From: Dreissena polymorpha
Taxonomy: Eukaryota; Mollusca; Bivalvia; Myida; Dreissenidae
Assembly (NCBI RefSeq): GCF_020536995.1
Contig: NC_068356.1
Span: forward strand, 80,643,107-80,707,106
Length of the DNA stretch: 64,000 bases
Direction of reading: 5' to 3'
Shown here: positions 33,985-49,200 of the stretch, in pieces
Layout: every line of letters starts with the position of its first letter
How positions within the stretch are numbered: the stretch's first letter is position 1
Translations under genes and position numbers: made by a program
The notes under the pieces: generated by a model
Databases searched by the model: none
The model's input: only the letters and a program-made list of their open reading frames with translations
What the model was told of the DNA's origin: nothing

Positions 33985-34347
33985 AAAAACTTCAATGGCA
34001 CAAAAGTGTGTGGTTTACCATGGTAAATATAACTTTGTCAATAAATCATGAACAAAAACTACAGAAGACGAAATAAAATTATAAACACAATTTTGAAAGT
34101 CAACTTCAACTATTACTTCACAATACTTATAGCAAAGGCTTTTTGTTAAAAGCATATGCTTTCATATTTGATCTACCGGTACTTTCCATCATTATAATGC
34201 CTCCAACAAGACATGAACATATTAAAGACAGCGCCATTTATGTTTATTGACGCGCCCATGCCTTGAAAAATCCAAACCCATGGCTTTCTAGACAAGAAAT
34301 CAGTAAATTATAATTTCTTTAGTACAAACAATTTTCAATACAAACAC

Positions 34348-34581
34348 GAGATGTGTTTGTCAGAAACACAATGCCCCCTACTGCGCGGCATGGAGGCCAT
34401 ATATTTGAACTTGAAGGATGACCTTTGACCTTGAAGGATGACCTTGACCTTTCACCACTCAAAATGTGCAGCTCCATGAGATACACATGCATGCCAAATA
34501 TCAAGTTGCTATCATCAATATTGCTAAAGTTATGACCAAGGTTAAACTTTTGGGACATTCGATCATTCGATCCGGGGGCAT
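34348..34581 (-). repeat. Hairpin-ended repeat, family 'GTGTTTGTCAGAAAC', copy 4
   Basis: GAGATGTGTTTGTCAGAAAC, GCCCCCTACTGCGCGGCATG, TTGAAGGATGACCTTTGACC twice in tandem, GCAGCTCCATGAGATACACA, GATCATTCGATCCGGGGGCA. It lacks the usual GACAGAC run. Intergenic. Confidence 0.7.
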
Positions 34582-36391
34582 ACAAATTCTCAAGTAGATT
34601 TCACATGTTTTTTTTAATCATTTCAACTAATGGCCTTCAATTCATTTAAACCAGAAAACAACTCTTTAGACTATTAGAAATTAAAATGTAACTATTTGAT
34701 TCTGTTGTCAAAGCAGCACTGTGTAAAAAAAACAAGCAGGAATTCTATCAAAACATGACTAAGTTGAAAACATCTTTGTTGTATTGTATGCTGAATAATT
34801 CTGCTAATAAATATTCCCCAGGAATAGATTTGTTAACTCTCCCAACATTGATTGCACACACTGTTTGTAGTAATATTACACAATACACACAACTGTTAAC
34901 ATTTGAACTTTCAAAGACTTGAACAGTAACTTCCAAAAGTAACAGGAGGCTTCTTCTATAAACTCTCATCAGTTACCGGTAGTTAGGATTTGTAACACTT
35001 GTAATCATATTATAAAAACGCTCAACAATAAACAGACATTTTCAAAGATCTGCGTAAGTTACACAAAATACTTACTCACAAATACATATGATTTAAAAGT
35101 CTGAAATAATTTACTATTAAGAGAGAGGTCTAATTAAAATACTGTCAAGATATAAAAATCTGGGACCTATAGAAAACAAACCAATTGTTACAAAAACGCA
35201 ACTCAAGCGTGTTATACAGTTATCCATGACCGGCATTATTTAACAATTTTTATTTAGCATTATGCAACAATCTGATCATTTTTCAGGTGTTATTTCGATT
35301 GAATATAATATATATATTCTTGTTAAAATGTGACAATTGTTTTTGCAAAAATTGTTATTTACCGAAACCTAAACAAGTCCCTTAAAGTTGTGAGAATCAC
35401 TTAGCGAGAATCCTAACTTGACAATAAGTTGTAACTTACAAGAGCTTTTAAAACTGTCTCATGAATAGTACATTTTCTTGGTCATATTTTTTTAAACAGT
35501 ACAAATCTAACAAGTGACTAAAATACAAGATATACCAAAAACAATTTAATACTACTTTACAATAAAACAAACATGTAACATTTAAAGCAAATAGCTTAAA
35601 TACTCAGCAACAGATGAGAGATATCTACAATCAATTATATACATAAACCTTAAACAAACAGACTTGTATTATTTTATAAGTGTGATTCTTTAGTTTAAAC
35701 TAAATGACAAATGTTTCTGATATATTGACATATTTTGGCAAATGATATTTTAAACGAAAAAAGGATTTTGCAAAGCTAACAATTGTAAAAATACTGTTAA
35801 AAATTGCTTTAAAGCAACATCAGAAATATGTTTTCTACCAACAATGTCCACCTAAATCTTTGAGGAGTATTTTTGTTTTTATTCAAAATAATTCATTTTG
35901 ATGAAAATACATCCCACAAACAACCAACAAAATACAAGCACATTTCTATAAGCTGTATGTACAGTATTAAAACAATGTATGATCCTATAAGTATTACACA
36001 ATTTTTGATTCCTGTAATTTTGAAATGTACATGTATGCATGTAATCTACATGAACTGCAGTTATTACACAAAGATCAAGACCGACAGTATTTTTGCTGTT
36101 CAACATTCTTTAACATGAAATCATCATGACACTTATACAACCCTTAAACAATATAAAATGTAAAAATGAATCTATATGATAATGAAACTTGTCATAACAC
36201 ATTAAATGTATGTACACTGAAAATGAGAAAGGGGTCCATTGATTTATAGCACACATGTAATATCACAACAGTTATTAGTCACATAAGTAACAAGTGAAAA
36301 AAACAAAAACAAAATTTAATTGGTTATATCATGTCTTTGGGCATGGTTGAAGTAAAATGTTTCTTCTGTTTAAAATGTTTATAAATAACAA
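34582..36391. other. 3' flank of the right-hand gene
   Basis: Unique-looking A/T-rich sequence with no open frame of coding character. The part next to the stop codon at 36392 probably contains the 3' UTR of the minus-strand gene. The first AATAAA on that strand lies at 35883-35878. Confidence 0.45.
35878..35883 (-). terminator. Candidate polyadenylation signal of the right-hand gene
   Basis: TTTATT on the plus strand (AATAAA on the minus), about 510 bases beyond the stop codon; no nearer hexamer seen. Confidence 0.3.
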
Positions 36392-37221
36392 CTACGTATG
36401 AGCCAAATTAATTGGCTCCTCATTGGCTGTTTCCGCACCATGATCATTTGTTCCGGACATTGGTTGATCCGACTTCCCCTGAATCAAAGCAAGGGCATTC
36501 ATCGCCGAGAGATCAGGCAACTCACCACTGTACTCTGCAATGCTAGTTGCAATTGAACTTGGAATTTGTACCCGCAAATCCGTGCCTGGCTGGTGTTCGA
36601 TTAGAACAGAAGGTCCTGTTGAACTATGCACAGTAAGATCTAACGATTGAGACTCGTTCATTAACGACACTGCACTCAAAGCACTATTGTTTGATTCTTT
36701 TGATTGGCTTTCAGAAATTACTCGAGAATTTCTGAACATACTTGAGGGGTGCCCTGGTAGGGGCACGTTTAAAACACTGTTACTCAACCTGGTGTCACCT
36801 GAATCCGATAAACTGTGATCAGATGTTGATGAAGACGATCCATTATGGCCGCCGCTCAATTCGCCTGGCTCCGTTCCTGAATGAGGGGTATTTAAAACAC
36901 TGTGCCCTGAACCGGGGATAGATAAATCCAAACTCTGTGTCGGTGAGGAGGTGCTTGTTGAACCAGCAACAATAGTGTTATCAGATGACGGGATGGGAAC
37001 GTTCAGAAGAAAATGTTTCTGAATGGTTTCACGGTCAGCGGCCGAAAGCCCTGCAAATGCCACACTTTCCAGCTCCTTGGCAATCACCTTGGGCCCCGTG
37101 TTTGGGATGTTTATCTCCCCTGGGGATCCCTGCCCAGTGTACATACCGTGTAAAGACATTGAAGGGGACATTGCCTCGTGGCAGGCTGTGATGGGAGGGT
37201 TGTTGCAGCGCTTCAGGTGAT
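36392..37221 (-). CDS. Terminal exon of the right-hand gene: Ser-rich tail
   Basis: 276 codons including the stop. It opens YHLKRCNNPPITACHEAM, completing the Cys/His cluster begun in the previous exon. The rest is low complexity and probably disordered, with short repeated motifs: SLDLSIPGSG/SLDLTVHSST, SVLNTP/SVLNVP, and a GGHNGSSSSTSDHSLSDSGD stretch. Such tails are common in transcription cofactors. It ends EEPINLAHT. Confidence 0.8.
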
Positions 37222-40200
37222 CTGCAATACATAATATATATGTCGAGCTAAGAACAATATTTTGTGTAATGAAAAATACAATAAAAATATGTTAGTTTCA
37301 AGGTAGCATTTGCATCAAAATGATGCCAGGAAGATAATTTGGAGGAGTCAATAGCGATAATAATGCAAAATGCTTGCATCAAAATGCAGGGTTCTGCTTG
37401 AATTGCAATCCCTGTGTTAAGTAATAAAAATTTCTACAATCAACATTTTTACACAACCAACAAATATTCATACAACAAAATATCTAGACTTCAGTATTTT
37501 GACCCCTGAACATTTCAAGTCCAGGCTCATTTGATGGTTTTCAAAAGGTATTAAAATCCCTGATTTAATATAAATACACAAGATGGACTTTGAGAGCAAG
37601 CTTAGTTTTGGGAGCTTTAAGCATTCCCATACACAAGAAGACATTGCGAGAGCTGTCCCCTTTTGCTGATGCAATGTAGTAAAGAAATTCAACCAAAAGC
37701 AGGAGTATGTCCAGAACATTTTAGATAACACCCCCCCCCCTGCGGCCGCAAGTCCTTACAGTAGCCCATGTAGCCAGTCAGTCCTTACAGTAGCCCATGT
37801 AGCCTGTCAGTACTTACAGTTGGAGTAGTTGTGCAGCATCCGTGCCCTTCCTAACTTCACCTTGGATCCACAGGTGCACAGCAGTGTACAGTCGTCAACA
37901 GCCTGTACCCCCGGGTAGGTCACTGCTAGCTCTAGGGGCAAGCAAAATACTTTCTACAGGCATGATATCAGCAACCATTTACCACTTCGAAAGGCTTCAT
38001 TTCTAACTGTAAGATACTGAGGAGAAGCAAACAGCATAAAACCTGAACAGACTGCGAGTTACTAGCAGGCTGTTTTGCTTTTATGCTGGTTGGATAAAGC
38101 ATTTTTCCATTTTGCGCATGTGCAGTCTCCAGAGGCTAATCAGGGACGACACTCCGCTTTTATGACATTTTCCATTTAAATGAAGTCTCTTCTTCGCAAA
38201 AATCCAAGTTAGGCGGAAAGTGTCGTCCCTGATTAGCCTGTATGGACTGCACGGGCTGTTCTGGGAGGACACTTTACGCACATGCATTATGCCCAGTTTT
38301 CTCAGAACACGACAGTATGTTCATGATACAAGGCCAAGGTATCGCATACTTTGTCTGAACTTGTGCAGTGTGAGGTGCTGTTGTTCTGGTGTTCGCTCCT
38401 TCTGAGGTATGACCTTCAGTTTCTTCTTGGAAGTTTTCACCTCCACCGTCCCCTCAACCTCCGGTGGTTGGCTCGCATTCAAGGGTGGAAAACCAAGCTC
38501 TGGACCAACTGCAATAGTTAATTATTAAGATCACTCATAGTAAAGGCCCCTGGTCTTTGGCTGTATATGTATAACATTTAAAGCAAGGTAAAGCATGTGA
38601 TTATTGCATGTTTTTTATCAGCATTTTTTCATAGGAGGCAGAATATCAAACAGTCATACAATTATTGAGAAAGTTTCTAACAGAAAGACCAATTCCCATA
38701 TACCAATTTTGAGTGTTTAATTATCCCTTGTTGCAGGCAGTCTATCGGTGCATGACATACCCGCTGTTAAATTCTACACATTTCACCTGTACCTTGATAG
38801 TTTCTAGCTGCCAGGACCTCATCCATGTGTGCGCTGACCACGTTTTGTACAATAGCTGCCACCTCTGCGCTGTACGGCTCATCACTGCCCACTGCATGAC
38901 TGGCCACTGCCTGCGCTATGGCCTGACTGACCGCTGCCTGGTTGGCAACAGCCTGCGCAAGGGCATTGCTGACTGCCGTACCTCCCTCACTCATTGCCTC
39001 CTGTGCCTAAAGATAATGTTGTCAGAATATCAGGCAAATACAGGATTTATTACATGTGTGCACAATGTTGTCCCAGATAAGCCTGTGCAGTCCAAACAGG
39101 CTTATGAGGAACAACACTTTCTACCAAATGGATTCTGCTCTGAAGAGAATTCTTTTAACATAAAAGTGGATTGTGTCCTTACTGATTAGCCTGTGCACAC
39201 CACACAGGCTAATTTGGAAGGACACTCTATGTACTTGCATGTATCCTTGTTTTCTCAGCTCATAATTTTCATATTTAGGGCAGTTGTAAATAAGTATGTG
39301 CACTAAGTACTGAGAAACCTGTATACCCAAGAAAATTGTGAGAAGATTAAGTGACAGCCCTCATAGGACTGAAGTTTTGTTAAATAATGTTGTATAATCC
39401 CAAACAATTAAGACAAACTTACATTAAAATGGAAAGGACTTTGATCTGAAGGAATAGCATAGTAACCATGTTTAACCTTTTCCCGCTCAAAAGCTCAATG
39501 AAAACGGCTATACTAGTATGCAACCAGAATAAAACCAGAACAGCCTGCATGTTATTCGCAGTCTGTTCAGGATTTATGCTGTTCTCTGCTCATCAGTATC
39601 TTAGAGTTGAAAATGAAGCCTTTACACATTGAATCTAATAAGAAAGGTCTAAATTTAAATTTATTTTCTAAGGAACTGAACACATGTCAAAATGCATATC
39701 TGAGTGGTATAGGATTAAGAGAAGAAGTGAGTTTAATGCATGTGTGTCATCTAAGATTAGCCTTGGCAGTCTGCGCAGGCTAACCGGGGACGACATTTTA
39801 GGTCTAAACTGGAGCTTTGTCAAGAACAGTCTTTCTTAAAACGAAAAATATAATAAAAAGGGAAAGGGGCATCCCTAAATAGTCTAACTTATCTGGGACG
39901 ACACGTTATTCACTTGCATAAAAACCCTTTTTCACAGAGTAAGGCTCATATTAAAAGACAAGAGAAAATGTCTGCCACCTTGGCAGCCTCCTCCTCCATG
40001 TGCTTGTTGAACTCCGTATCTACAGGGTAGTACGGCTTGTGTTTGCTGTAGTACTCCAGCAGACTGGCCGCGTAACGCTCGTCCAGGATCGGCATCTCTG
40101 GAGCCTTCTGAACACGCTTTGGAGAGTGCGTTTTCCGACGCACAGATCTTTTCTTCTCGGACAGCTGACGGCTGTGTTCTAGATGCTGTAGAGCCTTTTC

Positions 40201-43200
40201 AGCCTCTGCCGCTTGTTGCAACATGGCGGCCGCCTCTTCCTCGTCATCGTCCGTGGTAAGATCCGTGACAGCATTGTCCTTGGGTACACTCATCTAGGAA
40301 AGGGGGAACATTTTATGCTTACATTTGCCTGAGTTATTGAATATTGGTAAGGACAATTTACGGCTAAATTAGAAGCATGTAACAAAATAAATACTAGTAA
40401 CATAAAATTATACATATTGCTTTAAGAAATAAATGGTCACAAAAATCACAATTTGAAATACCTGGTTTAACCCTTTGCATGCTGGGAAATTTGTCGTCTG
40501 CTAAAATGTCTTCTGCTGAATTTCTAAAATTAGCATTTTCTTCGATTTTTGTCAAAGAACATTATCAGAATAGCAAACAGTTTGGATCCTGATGAGACGC
40601 CACGTTTTGTGGCGTCTCATTTGGATCCAATCTGTTTGCAAAGGCCTTCAAATTCCGGTTCCAGCGCTCAAAGGGTTAAATATGCAAAACTAAGACAACA
40701 TACTTGATAACAAATATTAAAATGATAGAATAACAGAAGAAAAGAATATAAATGTATAATTATCCATACAACAACCCAATTAAAGAAAGTGAACAAAATG
40801 TGTGAGCAATTATAAAGAATGTTCATCTGACTTGCATGGTTGATGGGTGCAGTATATAATGATGAATGGATTTGTTTAAAATTTCAAACAATTTCATGAC
40901 AGTACAGAGCGAAAAGGTCATTTTTCAAGCTAACATGCATTTTTGGTAAAAGTTGTCTATAACAAACCATTTCTACTCAAAATAGATATGTTTTCCCAAA
41001 GAAAAAAACCTACACAAACATGCAGCATTGTTTTCTTATAAAATGTTTACTCACCACATCAGAAAGATGTTCTAAACACTGGTAGGAATGCTGCATAAGG
41101 GACAATTCCAAACAGATCATGAATCTATTAATTTCTTGATCTATTGATTCATGTACTCGGAAAACTGGACTTCATGAACGTGCCTAATGTGTTGTACCAG
41201 ATTAGACTATGCAGTCCACACAAACTTTTCTGGGACAACACTTTCTGCCTTAAGTGTATTTTGGCTGAACCATAAATACCTTTCCTTTCAACCATAAATA
41301 CCATACAAGTGGAAAAAGTAGTCCCTGGTAAGCCTGCGCAGACTGCGAAAGCTAATCTTGCACCACAATTAAGAACATGCAGAAAGCCCAGTTTTCTCAT
41401 ATGTGACCTTGCCAATAGGTCAGGGAATATGAGTACCATCTGCATGTGTTGGGTTCAAGACTTCCACCTATTCTTCACTGCCCTTTATACTAGTATGAAT
41501 TCATAACTAACAATATGATAATTTGTTCAATCATATGCAATCCCAGGCGATGTATTGGCATATAGTAAACTCATATGAAGATTCATCATAATACATGAAT
41601 AACATATTATTATTAAGTTATTGAGTGCAAGAATTCTTCTTAATTTTTATTAAAAGTGAGCTTCACTCCAGCTCAATTGTTTTTCATAAGGTGATCACAT
41701 ATCAATTTTTTTCAGAAAACAATGTATTCAGATAAGATAAACAATTAATTGTCTTCTTAAATGTTCATCTCTTCAAGCTAGACTCTTTTTATGCCCAATC
41801 ACAAATATGTTTGGGAATTCCTCCTAAACTTCCAGTTATGCAAGCCCTATACCAGCCAATATAATAAAGGGAGCAAACAGATATTGACAAAACAGCAAAT
41901 GATGTCTTCTTTGAATTTTATATTAACAAAAATCCCAGTTTGATAAACACACATTCTCAAAGTTGTTGCTTGTCTGCTCGTTTCTAAGGTAAAAGTAAAA
42001 TTCAAAAAGTTGTATGGGTAGACAGTGCATTACCATAGCGACCATTATTTGACCATTGTTCTGTATATGGCAAACATGGCTAAAGCATTAATTGCATTGC
42101 TCAATTTTTACCACTTCTGTACAATGATAAACATGTCTTCTCTTTCCCGTTTGAGATGGACTCCAGTTGTTGCATGCAACACATCCTTTCTTCAAGGTTT
42201 ACATTGAAATTTTGTGAGAAGTTATTTTCAAATCCAATAGAATATGGCAAAGTTATGGCCAAGATTGGACATATATCCAGATTGCCTGCCAGCTGACATG
42301 ACAGACAGACGGACAGTGCCACTGCTATTTTGTTATAGTACCCCTATATAAGGGACATAAAATTACCCACAAGCCAGTAGTTCAGTTGCATATATTTATT
42401 TATTATATTATTTAACCATTCATATCCTTCAAAGATAACAAATGTAACAAATTTACAGTTATAACCAGCAGAGGTCTACACAAAGTAACAATTAAAACAT
42501 GTTTCCTAATCAAGGAACTAATAAAAGACAAGAATTGAACTATTAATTTCCTTCCTCCTTGGTATTTGTGTGCTTTCACATTTAAGATTTGTTTACTGAA
42601 AGGGATGCAAAAATGCATCTGTAGACATGTAAAATACTTAATGCACATCATCAAATGGCAGGGTTACAAAACTGAATAAAACAACATAAAAGAAATTCTA
42701 ACAAGAGCTGTCAGAAGACAGAGCGCTCGACTATTCCAGTGCTTGACAGTATAACATAAGCCATCACAGGGAAATTGGGGTGAGTGGCCATTTATTAGAT
42801 GATCTTTCACAAATAAGAAAAAACAAGAGCTGTCACCATAGGATGACATATGCCCCCTATAAACGCTTTGATAGAAATTATGAGGATTTTTCGAAACCTA
42901 AACGCAGATTTCGAAACCTAAACGCGGACCCTAAGTTCAAGGTCAAGGTCACAGGGGTTAAACTTTGTGTGTGTATGGAAAGGCCTTTTCCATATACACA
43001 TTCATGCCAAATATGAAGTTGCTATCTGAAGCGACATAGAAGTTATGAGAATTTTTCGAAACCTAAACGCAAAGTGTGACGGACAGACGAACGGACGGAC
43101 AGACGAACGGAAAGTCCGATCACTATATGCCCTCCTTCAAGGGTATAATTATTTTTTTTTGGGGGGGGGGGGGGTTCTGGGGGGGGGAGTGGGGGATGGT

Positions 43201-46200
43201 TTGGTTGGAGTCCATTGTGGTATGTCAGGTAAGTGTTGTTTTGTCAAAGTATGATTCAAATCTGATCATAAATAAAGAAGTTATAGCAAGTTAAGCAAAA
43301 TTTATTAATTTGACCTTGAGAGTCAAGGTCTTTCAAATATCAAGGTTAAATTCAACTTGGTACAGTACCCTCATTATAGTAAGAAAGTAATTGAAGTTTG
43401 AAAGCAATAGCCCTGATACTTTAGAAGTAAAGTCGATCTAAACACAAAATTTAACAAAATATTCAAAGTTACTAGGACAAAAAAAGGACCATAAATCCCT
43501 TAAAATGCCAACCAGAGTTATGCAACTTGCCCTGTACAGTCCCCTTACGATAGCTAGCCAGTTTTCCAAGTCTGAAAGCAATAGCTTTGATACTTTAGGA
43601 ATAAAGTGAACCTAAACACAAAACTTAACCAAATTTGCAATTTTCTAGGTATAAAAAGGGAACATAATTCTTTCAAAATGCTTGTTACAGTTGTCTGCTC
43701 TGTTTATAGATTGGGGTCATGTTGGTAAAGAAGTATGCACAATATAAAAGCAATATGACAAGGTACATAGAGAATATATGAGGTGGTACGCAAACTTTAT
43801 CATGATAAATCTAAGTGGAAACAAGGGACAAAATTGTCACAAAACCAGGTTTTCATTGTGAAAAAAATCTGATAAAGGGAGAAAACTCAAACTGAACTTT
43901 TGAAATGAACAAACAAAATTAACCCCCTTTGTAAGTTTGTTTAAAAAAAAATAATCTATTTTTAGTCGTGGCGACCTTGACATTGGAGATATTGACGTGA
44001 TTCTTTCGTGCGACACACCGTACCATGATGGTGAACAAATGTGCCAAATGATTTTAAAATCTCACAATGAATGACATAGTTATGGCCAGGACAAGCTCAT
44101 TTATAGCCATTTTTGACCTTTGAACTCAAAGTGTGACCTTGACCTTGGAGATATCGACATAATTATTTCGCGCGACACACCGTCCAATGATGGTGAACAA
44201 ATGTGCCAAATGATTTTAAAATCTGACAATTAACGACATAATTATGGCCCGGACAAGCTTGTTCCGCCAGCCCGCCAGCCAGCCCGCCAGCCAGCCCGCC
44301 CGCATTCGCCAATCTAATAACCAGTTTTTTCCTTTGGAAAACCTGGTTAAAAAGGGCCATAATTCTTACACAATGCTTGTTACAGTTGTCTGCTCTTGTT
44401 TATAGATTAGGGTCATGTTGGTAAAAAAGTATGCAAAATATGAAAGCAATATGTAAAGGGAAATAGGAAATATTTCAGGTGGTATGCAAACTTTAACATT
44501 CCAACGCTCACACACACAGGAACGCCAACGCCGGGGTGAGTAGGATAGCTCCACTATATATATTTCATATATAATAGTCGAGCTAAAAACTGTGTGAAAT
44601 GCCAGTACAGTCACATGAAAATATTACATGTATATAAAACATACAAGAACGCCAAGATGGCTTTTTGTCATTACCCTGAGTTTAAGGTACATACTACTGC
44701 ATACAAATGTTATGGCATATTTGCAAATATTAAAGTTTAGAGCTGAAAACAAATCAAAATGATGGATTATTGGCAGTCATGTTTTTAATAAACCAAAATC
44801 ATTAAAAAAAAGGTATAATTTTACCCCATGAAAATAAAGACAGATAAGGAAAATTAATAATCACCCAGGTTGCGATTTCTGTTCTTAACAAGAGAATAAT
44901 TTGAGGCAACTTGACAATAGATCATTCAAGGAACATTTTGCTGATTTTGTTTTAATCCAGAGGTTTTGGATAAAATAATATTATATTGGTTTTCAAGATT
45001 AGTCATATAAGAAAATCACCCCCCCCCCATCCCAAAATTCACATTTCCTTACAATGCAAATGATTTGAACACTGGTAAATGGTCAAGCAGTGAACAAAGA
45101 GTAGAATAATTTTGAAAGTGGATTTATTATATCTATTAGGTTGGTTTGTAGAAAGATAACATGACATGAAAAACTTAAATTCTTATTATAATTATTTATT
45201 GGTTTAACATCATTTTGCATGTTTTACGACAGCCTATAGCAAAAAAAATTGCTTCATTAATATTTTAGGTTGCAGCCATTTTCTTAGGTTGGTCATTTGT
45301 GGTGTAAATCCACCAAACAAATGGCATTGTCAATCATTTTATTTAACAACTTCTCTTTCAAATTGGCAACAGATGTTGATGGACGGTGCACTATGACTGA
45401 CAAGATTAGGGCATATAAAGGTTAGTTCATAAAAACTGTAATACAAAAATATTTCAATCAAAATCAATAATATCAACATTTGTTTCTGATGTGCCGTAAT
45501 AAAATATACCATATCTTGGTAATTAAAAAACACTAAAAAACCACAAACAATAATATAATGCCTAAATGTGTGATACAGACGGAAATGTTTTCCTACAAGT
45601 AGTCAAGTACTACCCCCAGTATACAGGAATAGTATAAAGTAACATTTCACAAAATATTAAAGTAACAAGAAATGGATGGGTGCAATTCTCTTGTTTGATA
45701 TAAAACAAGAGGGCCGCCAAGATGGCCCTAGTTCGCTCACCTGAGAGGAGTCGGTTCATTCAATATTTACCAAATGTCAAACTTGACCTAGATATTGTCC
45801 AAACCAACATCCTGGTCAAGTTTCATCATTATTTCATCTGCGAGTCATGATCAATGTACCTATGAAGTTTCATGATCCTAGGCGTAAGCATTCTTGAGTT
45901 ATCATCCGGAAACCATTTTTCTAAGTTGAGTCACCGTGACCTTGACAGCCATTGTGTGAATACATTTTTTGGCACTGTGACCTTGACCGTTGACCCAGTG
46001 ACCTGATAATCAATAGGGGTCATCTGCGAGTCATGATCAATATACCTATGAAGTTTCATGAACATAGGCATAAGCGTTCTTGAGTTATCATCAAGAAACC
46101 ATTTTACTATTTCAGGTCACCGTGACCTTGACCTTTGACCTAGTGACCTGAAAATCAATAGGGGGTATGTGTTAGTCATGATCATTGTACCTATGAAGTT

Positions 46201-49200
46201 TCATGATCCTAGGCATAAGCGTTCTTCAGTTATCATCCAGAAACCATTTTACTATTTCAGGTCATCGTGACCTTGACCTTTGACCTAGTGACCTAAAAAT
46301 CAAAAGGGGTTATTTTCGAGTCATGATCAATGTACCTATGAAGTTTCATGATCCTAGGCATAAGCGTTCTTGAGTTATCATCTGAAAACCATTCTACTAT
46401 TTCGGGTCACCGTGACCTTGACCTTTGACCTAGTGACCTGAAAATCAATAGGTGTCGTCTACGAGTCATGATCAATGTACCTATGAAGTTTCATGATCCT
46501 AGGCATAAGCGTTCTTGAGTTATCATCCAGAAACCATTTTACTATTTCAGGTCATCGTGACCTTGACCTTTGACCAAGTGACCTAAAAATCAATAGGGGT
46601 TATTTTCGAGTCATGATCAATGTACCTATGAAGTTTTATTATCCTAGGCCTAAGCGTTCTTGAGTTATCATCCGTAAACTATTTTACTATTTCGGGTCGT
46701 CCTGACCTTGACCTTTGACCTAGTGACCTGAAAACCAGTAGGGGTTATCTGCGCGTCATGATCAATGTATCTGTGAAGTTTCATGATCCTAGGCATAAGC
46801 GTTCTTGAGTTATCATCCGGAAACCAATTTACTGCTTTGGGTCACCTAACCTTCACCTTTGACCTAGTGACCTTAAAATCAATAAGGGTCATCTGCGAGT
46901 CATGATCAATGTATCTATGAAGTTTCATGATCCTAGGCATTAGTGTTCTTGAGTTATCATCCGGAAACCATTTTACTATTTTCGGTCATTGTGACCTTGT
47001 GACCTGAAAATCAATAGGGGTCATCTGCGAGTCATGATCAATGTACCTATGAAGTTTCATGATCCTTGGCATAAGTGCTCTTGAGTTATCATCAGGAAAC
47101 CATCTGGTGGACGGACGGACCGACATGAGCAAAACAAAATACCCCCTATTCTTCGAAAGGGGGGGGGGGCATAATGAGAAAACTGCCCCCCTCCCAGCAG
47201 CCATGTTATTCAACTGACTGGATCCATTTTTCATTTTTTTAACTCAACTCTCGTATAAAGGACACAAATGTTCTGAGCATATTTCATGAAAAGTGGGCCA
47301 AAAATGTGACTTCTACTGTGTTCACATGTTTTCACTATATACATATAGAGAAAAGTGCCCCGCCCACTGGCGGCAATGTTTTTTCCCCGATCCCGACCAT
47401 TTTCAAACTCATCTGAGATATCAATAAAACCAATGTTTTGACCAACTTTCATGATGATTGGGCAAAAATTGTGACTTCTAGAGTGTTAAAAAGGTTTCTC
47501 TATAGCCAAATAGGGAAAACTGCCACTATATACATATAGAGAAAAATGCCCCGCCCACTTGTGGCCATGTTTTTTCACCGATCTCGACCATTTTCGAACT
47601 CGTCCGAGACATCAATTGAACCAATGTTTTGACCATTTTCATGATGATTGGGCAAAAATTGTGACTTCTAGAGTGTTTACAAGGTTTCTCTATAGCCAAA
47701 TAAGGAAAACTGCCCCGCCCACTGGCGGCCATGTTTTTCAACGGATCGGAACCACTTTTGATCTCACCCAAGATATCATTAAGACAAACATTTTGACAAA
47801 GTTACATGAAGATTGGGCATGAAATGTGACTTCTACAGTGTTTACAAGGTTTTTCTTTTTTTTGACCTAGAGACCTAGTTTTTGACCCGGCACAACCCAG
47901 TTTCGAACTCGGCCGAGATTTCATTGGGACAAAGCTTCTGACCAAGTTTCATGAAGATGGGACAAGAAATGTGGCCTCTAGAGTGTTTACGAGCAAATAT
48001 TAACAGACGGATGGACATACGACGGACAAAGACCAGTCACAAAAGCTCACCTGAGCAAACAGGTGAGCTAAAAAGCAAAGGGCAATAACTCTCATTAAAG
48101 TGTAGGGTTATGGTTCTTAATCATGAAGTTTCATGTTGATATCTTATATAGTTTCTGAGATATAGCCTTAAAGTATTGTGACAGATGGACGGACAGACAG
48201 ACGGAGGGACAGATAAACAGACCAACTGGCAGACGGACAACGCTAATTCTATACCCCTCCGCCTTTAGCGAGGGGATAATAAAAGAATAAAATGAACCAT
48301 ATGTCTAGGCTCTAGAACTTTAGCTATAACAAACAAAACAATACAAAATCAAAAAGATCATGGACAAGAAAAATGGACTCCATACATGAACAATTTGGTG
48401 CAGATTTGGTGAAAGGTGGATGAGTTAAGAGTGGTGAATGTGCAAAATTGGCATTTTTTTGTATAAACAAAGGGAAATAACTCTTAAATGAATAGCGCTT
48501 TTCGGATGGTAATTGAACTTATCCAGAACCCTTTGCAGAAAGTCTAGTGTAGTTTCAAAGAAAATTGTATCTGTAAGAGAATGGCATATTCCACTTACTT
48601 TGGTGCCAATTAGCTGAATAACAAACTTGTCCACCATTATGTCAAAAACAATTGTCAAATTGTTTGGCGACGCTTGAATTAAAACTGTACCAGTTCAAGA
48701 GCAGAAACTGCCTATTTTACAATTGTTTTTAACTAAAGCACAAGACTTCTAGAGTAGAAATTGGCTAGTTATCAAACCTGGGCTTCATTTTATGTAAACG
48801 AACATTTTCAGAAAGTTTGTTGAGGTTACAATGAAAACGGTACAAGTTAGAAAGCCGAAACAGATCATTCTGAAAGTTGTTTATACATTAATTGCAACAA
48901 TACTGAAGAACCTGCTCTAAATCGGCTCTTAATTGATCTGATGAAACCTGTATCATTTAAATAGCAGAAAAATTTAATCTGCCACCTGCCAAACCATAGA
49001 TTTGCCAACTGCAAATAAGCTAGTTATGGAACTTGGACTGCATTTGATTTCAAAAGATACTTCTATACAGTTTTGTTAAGATCTGATGAAACATGTATCA
49101 TTTCACTAGCGGAAGCAATGAATCTGCAGTAACTAAAGAGAACACAAATACATTAAAGATGCTGAATCTGTATCTTTTTCAGAAATGTGTTGATATTTCA

